A stretch of 64,000 nucleotides of DNA, taken from the NCBI GenBank assembly GCA_004794785.1, contig SJOL01009883.1, forward strand, positions 596,778 to 660,777, read 5' to 3'. Under the pieces are notes generated by a model. The model worked only from the letters and a program-made list of their open reading frames with translations. It did no database searches and had not been told where the DNA came from. The DNA is from Opisthorchis felineus. Lineage: Eukaryota; Platyhelminthes; Trematoda; Opisthorchiida; Opisthorchiidae. The position numbers and the translations under genes are program-made. Positions 1 through 10,810 of the stretch are shown one piece after another. The first letter of the stretch is position 1; each line of letters starts with the position of its first letter.

Positions 1-1180
1 TATTCATGGCGTTAGTGAGGCTGATCCTTGGGATTATGAAGCTGATACTGAAGCCCCGGGTAGTGTAAATCGATTCACACACAACATAGGAGATCCGTAT
101 CTGTAGTTTGCTTCTATCACACAAACCCAAAAGATATGAACGGCAGAATAAGGAGTTTTCTCACCTTCTTTACAAACTCTAGCGCTAGATTGCTTCAGTC
201 GACTCAAAACGCTTGAAGGATAGTCAGTTGCGGGACCGGCATCAAAAGACCTTTTCTGTCACCAACAAAAATTACCCATCGACCGAAAGCAGTATGTTTC
301 TTTCGGCAAAAAGATGCTACTTACTTCATGAGACCGTTTTTTACCCATTCTCATCAGTTTCTTAGCAGTTTCCTTGAAATTTGGCGAGAAATGCAGCCAA
401 TAAAGCATGCCAACGGCGGTTTTGTTAGAAGAGCTTTCAGTGGGCATAACATATCGTGCCATATCCGAACTCAACCGCACGCACTGAGATTGCTCATACA
501 TAGTTTGTGTCAGTAACTGGAAGATAATTCCTCTCCTCATCCAAACGTACATAATTAACCACTATTTTAAGTTAAACGCATAAAATATATTGGTTCCACT
601 TCGCTTGATTACGTTGTAGCGTTACTACTTATCTTACACGACTACTTTCTCCGCTAAACGCTGTTTACCCAAGCTTACACCACTGCATTGCAGATTATTT
701 TATTTTGTTCGCCTGCCGTTTTTGGCGGACTGTTAAGAAGTAAACTTGGTCCGAATCCGGTAACGTTCCTCGTAGTTATATAATAGAAGGTCTGATTATA
801 GGACGCGTCTGCATAAATTCTTCAAGATACGCCCAGAGGTTCCCCACTCAAATCGGATGTTATATTCGTATATTATGCGGTTGTTTATATGGTATCTATT
901 CGTATGGAATATCAGTCCACAAATCAACCGTGTATTTGGTTGATGTACGTGACAGACTTAGCCACCCGCTTAGAACAGAGGGTCGTTCAAAACTGTGTTG
1001 AACTAGCCATCTGTGCATGCTCCAGGAGTGAGCTTCAAACATGCTAAGAATTCTGCTAAATTTTTAAAGCATTTTGGGAGTGAGAACTACCTAGTTAGTT
1101 CCTCGAGACTGGACGGCCCCATTGATTTAGTCCTGTTGTATGGAGTAATCTTTGATAATAACCACCCTTTTTATGCCTAT
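1..1180. other. Unassigned intergenic sequence
   Basis: I recognise no gene, RNA or repeat here. A 97-codon open frame on the minus strand (259-552) has no motif I know and no convincing splice or promoter context. It could be chance or an exon fragment. Confidence 0.4.
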
Positions 1181-1184
1181 CCGC

Positions 1185-1330
1185 CACGCCACCCGAAGGA
1201 GGCACGAGGGCTGAGATACCAACAGGTTACCAAGCGGTCGAGCTGCAGAGGCTGGTTTCGAACCCTGGACCTCCTGTTTGGTAAGTTCGCGCCTTGGTCA
1301 TTTAGGCACCTCGATAATCGTGGATTACAA
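1185..1330 (-). repeat. tRNA-derived SINE-like unit
   Basis: Read on the minus strand, 1254-1264 gives GGTTCGAAACC, a textbook pol III B box. About 35 bases upstream (1289-1312) is an A-box-like, tRNA-like stretch ending AAGGCGCG. The spacing and sequence match a tRNA 5' half and T arm, but there is no full cloverleaf with an acceptor stem, so a SINE head is more likely than a functional tRNA. The downstream body (towards 1180) could not be matched to another copy in the window. A plus-strand open frame at 1013-1414 runs through this unit and is probably incidental. Confidence 0.5.
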
Positions 1331-1339
1331 GTAGTAATA

Positions 1340-4300
1340 GCTAATTTTCCACTGACTTCCCTAATATACTGTAGAAATACCTTGTTTTATTTCGCTGCAA
1401 TAACTGACCTGTAACAAATAACGGCTGCATGGTTTTCACCGTTTCAACCAACGTCTGATTAATCTGAATTAATGAGGTGGAGGATATCAAGTGAAAGTTC
1501 TTAGTAGAGTTCCCCGAAATGCGAAGGATTGGAAATGACATGATAAATATTCACACAGTTCGACACTATTCCTCAGACGCTTTTGAACAGCACCATATAG
1601 ATCCAGTCCCCTCCTAGTGCCTCAGATTGGTTAGGCGAAATACGGTTTAGGTGTTACGATTGAGCTACTGGCAAGCTCGTCAGTAGCCAAAATAAACCGC
1701 AATCTTCATGCGGAATATTAACTTTTTGGACCAGTGGCAGAGTATGGACGTCCTCGCATAAAGAGGCCACACAAAGTGACCGAACGAAACCAGTCCCTTC
1801 TGAGTAAGGACACTGAATGGGAAAAATAATATCCATCGGGAAAAGCTGTGTGCTTTTTAGACGGAGGGCTTACGAATGTATGGTTCGTCACCTGAAAGAG
1901 CGAAACTTTCCTTGCGAAGTTGCAATTGTTCGTGTCGCAGATAAATAACTGATCATTATGATGTTGCAATCAGAAGGTGAATTAGAAGAGGCTTGCCTAT
2001 GTCATATGGCACTCTCAGTTTGGCATTGGTGAAGGTGGTTACGGCACACAAAAATCGTATAGCTAAGCTTTTCTAAAGCTGAACGCAAGCTTACTATGAA
2101 CATTCGGTCAGTGAATGGCTTTAAGTTCAGGCACTTGTTGACTACCCAGTTCTCCGTGAGATCCGGCAACACGCTGGTCCAAAATGCCTACTACTCATAT
2201 GTAGTCGATTTCTTTCGATGTAGTGAGCAACTGTTAAAGCTAAAATAGATCATCACATAACCATTTTTCCTAATTTGCATCTATTTTCTCTCATAAGTTA
2301 TAGGTAAGTTTTCAAATAAAGGCTCTACCACCTGTAAGAAAAGATGACTAAATCTTCGGAACTTGTGCGGCTAGAAGTGACCATACTCGGTACAGTACAT
2401 GAAACTAACTCACACATATGTGGCAGCTTTAGCTAGTTTGTAATACTATAAAATTATTTGTGTTGACAACGAACCACTTCAGCTGCTGAACGGATTACAT
2501 GATCATGATATCTCTAATTTTCAGACAATCCAGTCATCAATTGTACGTAGTTCTGAAGTGGGTTCTGTCGATAAAAGATAGCAACGTCTCAATTCTTTTA
2601 CCTTACTTATGCAGCTCCCTTCCTGTGGTAAACGTCTTAGCACTCATAGCCGCTTCTTTGATGAGGATGATTCGTTCGAGCCATATATACGACCGCTTAT
2701 GGGCTGATCCGTTTTAAGCTCAGACAGATACCTAGCGGCCTAGAATAACAGAAAAATGACTGGTATATTTCGTGCAGGCGGTAAAAGCTCCTGCTTTTTT
2801 AAGTGTCACATTGCACAAGCTTATGAATTTTGTAAAATTAACTCACAAAAATATGCGAAACAACAGTTAAGTTTGGAACCGTTTTAGGAGAATCTTCAGA
2901 TACGGTAAAGTGGAATCTCCTGAAACAAGTTTACACCAGGCCGCGCATCCAGCAAGAAAATTGACTATACTTTTCGCGTCTTTCATATGGAAAAGTTCAG
3001 CGAAGTTTGCGCCCAAAACGACTCCGTAATTCAAGGATAGAGATGGTCTGCACATGGTATTATGTTATTATGGAGACCTCAACTGATCAGAACAAATTCT
3101 TCCTTTCTAAGGGTCTCCCACGAGGGATCAGCTCTACATGTCGGCCAGAATTACACGCTATTTAAGCCTTAGGCCTTGAGCGGTATTTTATTCCGCGGTT
3201 ACTCTAAAGTTCGTTCCCAACTTGCAGTTTACTCTTAGTTTCACATGAACAGGTTTGAGTTCTAGTAGATCTTATTGCACTGTATGTAATATAGATCTTC
3301 AAACCAACTCATCACATTAGCCAGATAAGTACAATGTCAGATAGGTGACCACGCATGCTTGCTACACTTAAGTGTCCAACACACATTACTGATAACCCGA
3401 CCTAGTTACACAAAAATTTTCCGTTTTGCCACTACTGGGTTACAAACATTGGTTCCACTATGATTTTGAATGAAGCGTTTACATACTATATTGACTAAGA
3501 GGCTGCCGAGACAAAATATCTCTGATCCTTTTCATTTTTGGACAGACGATGACAGGCAATCTGCTATCCGTAAGTGACGCAAACAGTCTATTGGTCAGTT
3601 CGCTTCGCTGGTAGGGCAGACCACCGTTGTTTAACATAAGTCCTCTGAATAGCACCATACACGTATAAACATAACATCCGCAATAACGCCTACGATATAT
3701 TAGCTGAAGATGCATTTCGCTTCCTCACATTATGCCAATTGTAATTCTTACAGGTTTTGTGTCGGTAACTATTCAAATTTAGTTTAACCCATTTCGTATA
3801 TGACAGACATTTTGTACCGTGAAAATCGAACCAATTTTCTCTCTGGCGGTACAATCAAGTTTTGCGCCACAAAAACGTAAGATCTTTTGTTGAAATTAAT
3901 CTCCTCCAATAACTTTTAATCAGTGTAAAATCTTACTGCCGCGTTAGCTAATGACCGTTTTTCACGTAATTTATGGATTTATGTATCATTATGGAGACAA
4001 CTGCTCAAAGGTCTTAACCGTCCAACAGTCCAGTCAGTGATCAGTCATTTCTGCCAACGGTATTTTGGGTTGCTCCTGTTGACAAGAATGCAAAATCACC
4101 AAAAACTATGGGAATGATGATTGAGAACAAAATACTACTGCGTATAGGACTTCAAACCAGAGGACTTCTCAAGACTGCTCAAATCTTTTCACACTACCAA
4201 CAAACAATAAGTAGCTAGGAAGGAAGAATTCACTTGACCAGGAAGCTTCCATTTGAGGATTCACTCGGGGAGCCAGTCAACACCTGACCACATAATATGG

Positions 4301-6020
4301 ATCTCGTGATTTAAGGATGAGTGGCGCTATATCCTGTCCAGGCGCCAGCTAATCACGCTGACAATCAACTGCTGGTAACTGGATGGTTATCTGGATCTCC
4401 AACTACTAACCGGTAGATCAAGGATTCGAAATACCTGGGGATTTCGTGAACTACGTACTGACAATTCCGAATGCAGAAGAAACAATTTCCTGTTTTTTAG
4501 CGTGAATTGGCTTCAATTACAGGATGGAGGAGCTATTTGATCTTCCCGAACCCCTTCACCGTACCAACTGTGCTGGATAGAAGTTCCGGAGGGTAACCAA
4601 TGAAATCTAAGGACGGTGATATTATGGGTACCCAAAGTAATTTTTTCAATGTTATTTAAAGTCGTCATCTTCAGAATCCCCATAGTGGTAGTTGGTAGTG
4701 GCAGTGGTAGTTGGTAAAGTTAAAATGTAAGGCGATTTTGGTTTCGTGGAAGTAAGTTAGAGACTTGTTTGTTTTACTTAGTAATATGGTCAACATTTGC
4801 AGCTTATTTCCATAAAACTTGTTTTATGTAAAGATGTATATCCATGACCGTCTCTTATTCAGACGACAGGCAGCTCAAACCCGCTTTTATATCAATTCTA
4901 AAAAAATCAGCCAAGTAAACGTTTGTGATTGGTCATGCAACAAGGTGTTCAACACTGTTTATTCACGTTCTTCCCACGTACGACCATTGTTTTTCCGTCT
5001 GTTAGAAGTTGTAGGATGAACGTTTCCGAAAAATTTAACATGGGTAAAATTTTCAACTTAATGTGTTTGAACCATACGGAAATCCATCTGTAGAACAGAT
5101 GGTTGGAATCAATTTGTCTGTGTTGATGCATGTCATTTAGTTGTTGTCTCTGTTCACGTGGCCACCACTACTGGGCCTAGAATTCAAGTATGAGCTTGCC
5201 TTACGACGTCCAAGGGATATAAATCAGACGTTCTGCACACTGCTCAGGAAACATCATTTAGTTACATGGTTGCTGCGCAAACAGTCATGTCACAAAACGT
5301 TTATCCGTTGTCTCAGTGTGACAAACCAGAACAAAACGAGAGCTGTCTAGTGAAGCAATAATAAAATAACTTTAGATTAAAGGCTACCTTAAAGGCTTTC
5401 ACATGCTGGACTCCTCTTGTATTATATATAGTGGTTCCAAGACCGAAAACTAAAGCACAGCTGATGTGAATTAAAAAGGACTCAAAGACATTCAGCTGGA
5501 AAAATTGCTTTTGGACAGATTGAGTCTAGTCGTTGTTCGGATTTAAAATTGGTAACACAACTGGTGTTTTGTTCGTACAGATATAGAAAATAGCTTTTAA
5601 ACCACTCTCCTTTTGAAGAAAGGTTGTCTCCTTTCCTACGAACTTCTAATCTTCTTTCTTACTTTTTTGCAGTCATTTGAAAAGTATGAAATGCAGAAAC
5701 ATGTATTCTAGGTATAAAAACCTTGGATATACGGCTAGGATAGAATTCAGGTATCTTGCTTTGTATTACAACTGAACACTTGATTTTTGCCGCTTCACTG
5801 ATGTAGGTACGTCTTCCCCCAGTAACTCAGCATATTCAACTTCTTTTATTTATTACAGGCCTCGTCTGACAACCTACGAAGGTGGGTTGTCAGAGAGAGA
5901 AATTCGCAGTGCATGGCTTAGGATAACCAATTCATATTTAGGGTGCACTGAAGTTTCATTTAACAGATAGACGCGAACGCTTACGGAGGAAGCATACCAA
6001 ACTCTTGTTAGGAGTCGGCA
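1340..6020. other. Unassigned intergenic sequence
   Basis: This stretch contains only short open frames with no recognisable domains. A short GTAGTTGGTAGTGG-type minisatellite lies near 4686-4718. A B-box-like GGATTCGAAATACC near 4423 has no clear A box. Nothing else could be assigned. Confidence 0.4.
4686..4718 (+). repeat. Short GTAGTTGG/GTGGCA minisatellite
   Basis: About 2.5 imperfect units of a TGGTAGTTGGTAGTGGCAG-like motif are visible. It is small and of no assigned function. Confidence 0.5.
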
Positions 6021-6030
6021 AACAGGTGAA

Positions 6031-6310
6031 GTGCCGCCTGATCAACAGTCAGTAAAGCAATTCAAGTTATCAATATTTAGACATATTGCTAACAATTTCG
6101 AGCGTTGTATGCTCAAAAGATCTCGTCGATGGGAGGCTTTCGCCTTCCCGCAAGCATTTAAGCGACAACAGCTACACTCCCTCCATGACTGCGTGAGTAA
6201 CTGCGTTTCCCCATGCAGCATTGCCTAAGAACCACCTCTACAAGCGTGGAAGTTCATTGTTTGGTGGATTTTAAGTGAATGGGAAGATGATCATTCAGCT
6301 TTTCTGGATG
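6031..6310 (+). pseudogene. Penelope-like element ORF fragment (N-terminal part)
   Basis: An open frame of 65 codons contains RRWEAFAF followed by RQQLHSLHDC. The PLE at 20.7 kb has RRWETFAY followed by RQQLRFLHEC with the same spacing. The nucleotide match begins around TATGCTCAA and CTCGTCGATGGGAG and can be followed weakly to about 6300. This fragment continues upstream of the point where the 20.7-kb copy breaks into its inverted arm, so it preserves more of the 5' coding region (start near 6031, including VKQFKLSIFRH). It ends at a stop codon near 6226, after which similarity continues in other frames. No RT or endonuclease motif follows, so this is a short relic. Identification rests on similarity within the window and is fairly secure. 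Its true boundaries are uncertain. Confidence 0.6.
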
Positions 6311-6319
6311 TTTTAGTGG

Positions 6320-7215
6320 GTGAGAACAACTGATTTTCAGCCAAAAACCTACAGCTCTGGCAGCGGATAACATCGATTACTGAATACCTAAATCCACACG
6401 AGTTTTCACTTCGGAGAATACATGAATTAGCAGACCCTTTCTCTTCGAGTGGGAGAAAAATCCATGAAGTTTGAAGAAAGGTACTGTCTACTGTGGACGA
6501 ACATCCATTTGCTATGCAGATCACAGTGGGGACGCCAATAAGTCCCCGCCGGTAAAATATGGGTTAGACTGAGCTGCAGAACTTATTATCTCAGGCTTCA
6601 TTGTAAGTACTAATTTTTTAAGCTTACTGGTCAAAATTTTCATGACATTACCCAATTTTATATATTTACGGTATGTAGCCTTTAAAATCTTACGTGTAGT
6701 AGTAGATGTTCATAAGATTATGCAGGGATAGGGAACATTAAGCTGTAGCTCATCAATGCTGGGCTGATTTATGGTGTGCTTTTTGTGCAGGAATTCTATT
6801 CCAACTTCCGCAAGTAAATTCCAGGCTTTCGGTTTTTGATGGTTCTCTCAATTTCCAGCCACTCGGTGAGCCGTGTACGCACTGATGTTCAGAGAGCAGC
6901 GCTAGAATTAGTAGCCTGAATGACAAACAGAAAAGCCGCCCACATCCCAGTGGAGTTTGTCAGACAAAGACCCCACTGGCTTTGAGGACAGCAGGCTGTC
7001 TCATTTGTTGTTTGTGTGGTTGGCCTGGCTTTGTCACAAGCGTCATTCGTGAATGTGGTGGGAACAAAAAAATCGATACAGTTTGTCTCATCCCTATTCG
7101 AGTCATCCGAGCGGAGTGATCTCGAATAAAGAGGACAAATAATAATGCTTGTCTGTAAACTGTCGGTAAGCGGGCTGCAGTCAGATGCTCATGTCAGTCC
7201 AGTTCAGTGGAAGCT
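6320..7215. other. Unassigned sequence upstream of the BEL/Pao relic
   Basis: I see no gene. A hairpin with bulge lies at 6947-6979 (CCAGTGG pairs with CCACTGG, and TTTGT with ACAAA). An AATAAA sits near 7125. I could not match this stretch to sequence downstream of the BEL element, so there is no evidence that it contains the 5' LTR. Confidence 0.35.
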
Positions 7216-7236
7216 CGCTAAATAGTTGGACACTCA

Positions 7237-8121
7237 TTGGAACAAGCAAGCTATAGACCAACCGTACCGTCTGGAGAGTTCATTCGTCACTGGCCTCATT
7301 TGCGAGACATTAGGCCCCCTCGGATAGCATCCCAAAAGGTGTCTATTCTAATAGGTACGAATGTACCAGATGCACACTGGGTGATAGAGCAGCGCATCGG
7401 GACCAGTAAGCAACCGTATGCATCATTAACAGTATTCGGCTGGGTCGTCTTTGGTCCATCGGGTATCGGCGGTAGCAAAACCACCACAATAAACTGCCTA
7501 AGTACGCAAGAGACTATAGAAAGCAACGTGGTACGTTTGTTTGAACTCGAATTTAATGATCAAAGACCCAAAAGGGAGATATCTATGTCGATCGAGGACA
7601 AACAAGTGCTAAGTCTAGCGAAGCAATCAATCAGATTCTTGAACGGTCACTATCAGGTCCGGCTCCCATGGAAACGTGATTGGCATGACTCACCGGAAGA
7701 CAAACACATAGCCGAGAAGCGGCTAAAGTGCCTTCGACTCCGCCTACTAGAGGACCCGAATATCTTGCGGCTGTATACAAACATTATATCGGAACACGAG
7801 GCCAAGGGCTACATCAGCAGGGCCCCGACCGACCAGCCTGATGGACGTCGATTCGTCCCTCACCATCCTGTTTTTAATCCGCACAAACCGGGGAAGGTGT
7901 GCATAGTATTTGATTTGGCGGCGAAGTCTGGAAAACTGTCGCTGAATGACTGTTTATATTCTGGACCAGACTTGACGAATGACATCACCGGAGTTTTGTT
8001 ACGGTTTCGTTTGAACGATATTGCATTGTCTGCAGACATCGAAGAAATGTTCTTGCAAGTTCGCTTGAAGCCAGAAGATAGGGCACCACTAAGCTGTCTA
8101 TGTATGCCGACGGTAACTTAG
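7237..8121 (+). pseudogene. BEL/Pao protease C-terminus and RT N-terminal half
   Basis: This is a 294-codon open frame. Roughly residues 37-75 carry ILIGTNVPDAH and FGWVVFGPSG, typical of the stretch at the end of the Pao aspartic protease. Residues from about 145 cover the RT region: LPWKRDWHDSP, then a KHIAEKRLK helix, RRFVPHHPVFNP, VCIVFDLAAKSG and LSLNDCLYSGPDL. ALSADIEEMFLQV is RT motif A with its catalytic Asp. The first codon is TTG after a stop at 7219, so this is not a genuine start. After APLSCL the frame is lost; homology continues in another frame from about 8095. The product would be a piece of a polyprotein acting in cytoplasmic particles, and this copy cannot make it intact. 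Confidence 0.85.
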
Positions 8122-8720
8122 AGCAGACCCCAGAGGTCTACTAACTCAATGTTCACCCGTTTGGAGCGACATCCTCGCCATTTTGCGCAACGTTTGCTTT
8201 GAGACAAACTGCTTATGAGAGTCGTGGAGAAGAACCTTTAAGTTGATGACTGCTTGGTATCGGTCGATTCTGCCCATCAAGCTCTTAGGCTAGTCGACCA
8301 GCTGTCTAGGTTGTTGAAAAGGGCGGCTTCCATCTGCACAAATGGATAAGTAACAGCGATGAGGTTTCCTCTCAGATACCGGTACACGAGCGTGCGACTG
8401 ACCTGGTGTCTTTGGACTCATTACATCCTGACATACACAAGACGTTAGGACTCTATTGGTGTATTAGGACTGACAGCTTTAAGTTTAAATTAGCCATGCC
8501 GGAGCGTCCAGTGGCCAAGCCAGGTATTCTCTCGTGTGCGGCTTCCTTATATGATCCGCTGGGATACGTCGCGCCCTGCTGTTACAACCGAAACAGTTGC
8601 TACAAGAGCTTTGCCGATCAAACTGTGGTTGGGATGAAGAAATTAATCAAGCCATTCAAGATGCTTGGAAGAAATGGAGAAACGACATCCAAATTGTCGA
8701 GTCATTAGTCATCCCTAGAT
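8095..8720 (+). pseudogene. BEL/Pao RT C-terminal half, catalytic tyrosine replaced by stop
   Basis: Homology resumes after the frameshift with a QTPEVYQLNVHPFGATSSP-like stretch (RT motif B region). In the YVDD box the codon before GTT GAT GAC is TAA (8239-8241), so the tyrosine position is a stop and VDD remains. The frame from 8406 then shows LHPDIHKTLGLYW and LSCAASLYDPLGYVAP, which are typical of the Pao RT connection region. Another shift near 8590 moves the sequence into the RNase H frame. The missing tyrosine together with the shifts makes this RT non-functional. Confidence 0.75.
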
Positions 8721-9271
8721 GTGTCAAACCTAAACAGTTTGTTATCGAACATCAGTCGTTGCATATTTTCTCTGACGCATCCGAGGTTGGTTATGAAGCC
8801 GTAGCTTACCTGAGATGTGAGTCGCTACAACATGTTCATTGCAGCTTTTTGGTGGGAAAATCAAGAGTAGCACCTCTCAAGCCAGTTACTATCCCACGCC
8901 TCGAACTTCAGGCTGTTGTATTAGGGGTTAGACTAATGCGCCACCTAGTGAAGCAGCTGGAAGCCCGGTTCGACAACATTTACTTTTCGACAGACTCAAT
9001 GATTGTGCTGCATTATATTTTTAGCACAAGTTTGAGGCTTAAAACCTTTGTGGCCAACAGAATTGGCTTCATACACGAAAATACCAACACTTCCCAATGG
9101 AGACATGTTCCGACCAACATGAACCCTGCCGACTGTGCCTCACGTGGCATCCGTATAAAATATTCTCAGCTATGGAAGCTCTGGATTCAAGGTCCCGAGT
9201 TCCTGAAGCTCGGTGAGCAGCAGTGGTCTAAGACTGACATCGAAAACTTCATCATTAGGCCACAGACCTAG
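8717..9271 (+). pseudogene. BEL/Pao RNase H domain
   Basis: This is the open frame that starts at 8597; the RNase H proper begins around 8750. The acidic residues of a Pao-type RNase H are visible in order: Asp in HIFSDASEVGY, Glu in IPRLELQAV, Asp in YFSTDSMIVL and Asp in NPADCASRGI. The domain would degrade the RNA strand of the RNA-DNA hybrid during reverse transcription. It is the best preserved part of the element. The frame ends with a TAG at 9269-9271, after which the linker continues in a different frame. Confidence 0.8.
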
Positions 9272-9745
9272 AGTTGAAGAGGGCCGCCACAGTTTTAGTT
9301 ACCGCGACAACCGACCTCCCAACAGATGTGTTGCTCTCATACTATTCATCGTGGGTGAGGCTACGGTGAGCGGTAGCTCGGTTTATCAGGTTCAAATCTT
9401 ACCTCTGCAGTAAATGAGTTGGTAAGGGTATCGATCTTAAGAATAGTCTGCGGCTCGACGAACTGAACGAAGCAGAACTATCGATATTGTGATATGTTCA
9501 GCTAAAAACTTTTCCCTCGGAGCTTAGTACAACTTATAAGCTCGACTCGAAGCCATGTAAAGGGCTATGTGGGAAATCGCCGATTTACAAGTTACATCCG
9601 ATTGTTCTCAATGGTCTGCTATGTGTGGGTGGTCGACTGAGCAATAGCACTCTGCCAGAATTCATAAAACACCCTATAATCCTCCCAAAGAGATCACCCA
9701 GTAACGCGAGGCATCATTAATCACTATCATGAATTTGAAGGTCAT
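9272..9745 (+). pseudogene. BEL/Pao RNase H-integrase linker, multiply broken
   Basis: Conceptual translation recovers DLELKRAATVLVTATTDLP, LLSYYSSWVRLR and IRFKSYL, then GGRLSNSTLPEF and KHPIILPKRSP, as expected for the segment before Pao integrases. These occur in more than one frame with at least two stops. The HYHEFEGHMG stretch just before 9750 supplies the histidines of the integrase HHCC zinc finger. The tRNA-like GGTTCAAATC at 9389-9398 is explained by this coding sequence and is not a SINE. Confidence 0.6.
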
Positions 9746-10327
9746 ATGGGCACTTCGCATACTCTAGCAGCAATACGACAACGGTATTGGATCTTAGGTG
9801 CTACCACAGCTGTCAAGCGAATCATCAGGGGATGCATGGGATGCAAAGTAAGGTCAGCTCTGCCAGCCGAACAATTAATGGCGGACCTCCCAGTTGCCAG
9901 AGTAAAGCCAGAATATCCCTTTGCAGCGACAGGTCTCGACTACTTCGGACCGTTTCGAACTCTCGAAGGCCGTATTACGAGGAGGCGACATGGCTGTATA
10001 TTTACATGTTTGCAGACCCGTGCGATACATATAGGAGTGGCTTATTCACTATCCATTGACTCGTTTCTCATGGCATTTTCTCGATTCATCAATCGACGAG
10101 GAACCCCAAGGGAGGCGTACAGTGATAGAGGCACTAATTTTGTTGGGGCAGAAATGGAGTTGAAACAACTCTTGAAGACGTTGGACTGCAGTAAAGTGAA
10201 GGACGGTGTGTTGCGACGACAAGTTGATTGGCACTTTAATCCCCCTTATGCTAGCCATAGAGGTGGCATCTGGGAGAGGATGATACGGTCGAGTCGACAT
10301 GTGCAGTTTCTCGGGAGCAAGTGTTAA
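9746..10327 (+). pseudogene. BEL/Pao integrase (zinc finger and DDE core)
   Basis: This is a 193-codon open frame. Residues from 1 give MGTSHTLAAIRQRYWI, which leads out of the zinc-finger histidines, and GCMGCKVR supplies the two cysteines. The catalytic core shows Asp in TGLDYFGPF, Asp in YSDRGTNFVGAE and Glu in GGIWERMIRS, which completes the DDE triad. The family inserts the cDNA copy into the host chromosome. After the Glu helix the frame shifts near 10300 and ends prematurely. The catalytic residues look intact, but the protein is truncated and lies in a dead element. An open frame on the opposite strand (10049-10462) is only its shadow. Confidence 0.85.
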
Positions 10328-10810
10328 CAGGAGAATCGATGACGACATATCTAACGGAAGTGGAACGAATACTGAACAACCGCCCGTTGGTCCCAGTGCT
10401 AGATGATCCTGATAAAATTGATGTATTGACCCCAAACCATCTATTGCTACCACAAGTATCATTCGTCCCTATTGACGAAGATCCAGGACTACGGCACCGA
10501 TATACTCGGCAGTGACGGCAGAGTCAGTTGATGGCCGACACCTTTTTGGCGCCGCTGGCGGAGAGAATACCTTCCACTGCTTCAATCGCGGCATAAGTGG
10601 ACGACTCTCAGAAGAAACATAAGAGTGGGTGATCTGGTATTGATACCTGGAGAGCAACACACGCGCGGTACCTGGTCGAAAGGAATTGTAACAGCCACTG
10701 TACCTGGATCGGATGGATGTGTCAGGACGGTGGTGCTCAAGACTCCCGATGGTTCAGTAACCAGATATATACGGAAGATATGCATGCTGGAGGGAGTAGG
10801 TGAGCAATAG
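10321..10810 (+). pseudogene. BEL/Pao integrase C-terminal region
   Basis: Two further frames continue the integrase. 10321-10515 contains YLTEVERILNNRPLVP and LTPNHLLL, hallmarks of the region after the DDE core. A shift follows within a WRRWRREYLPLLQ-like stretch near 10550. 10625-10810 then gives GDLVLIPGEQ and GTWSKGIVTATVPG, followed by VRTVVLKTPDGSVTRYIRKI and a stop. This SH3-like tail is the normal C-terminus of Pao integrases, so 10810 is close to the end of the pol coding sequence. Confidence 0.75.

Larger units (their letters stand above)
7219..10810 (+). mobile_element. Degenerate BEL/Pao LTR retrotransposon (pol region)
   Basis: The order protease, RT, RNase H, integrase identifies the pol polyprotein of the BEL/Pao superfamily. 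Domain identities come from family-typical motifs: ILIGTNVPDAH and GWVVFGP (end of the protease region), a Pao-type RT, RNase H with FSDAS, IPRLELQA, STDSM and PADCASRG, and a DDE integrase. The coding path changes frame several times (about 8090-8100, 8580-8600, 9260-9290, 9700-9740, 10300-10320 and 10530-10550) and carries in-frame stops. Gag and most of the protease are absent, since a stop lies at 7219 in the protease frame. I found no matching pair of terminal repeats, although sequence after 10810 (for example from about 10850, TGTGGGAGG) could be the start of a 3' LTR. The copy is 5'-truncated and inactive. Confidence 0.85.

Noticed and set aside
1013..1414. 133-codon open frame as a protein gene
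   Set aside because: It runs through a minus-strand tRNA-derived SINE-like unit and has no domain. The open frame is probably incidental.
9385..9415. tRNA-like B box GGTTCAAATC
   Set aside because: It falls inside the BEL/Pao linker, where it encodes the expected IRFKSYL stretch.
10049..10462. 137-codon minus-strand open frame
   Set aside because: It lies wholly opposite the BEL integrase and is its shadow.
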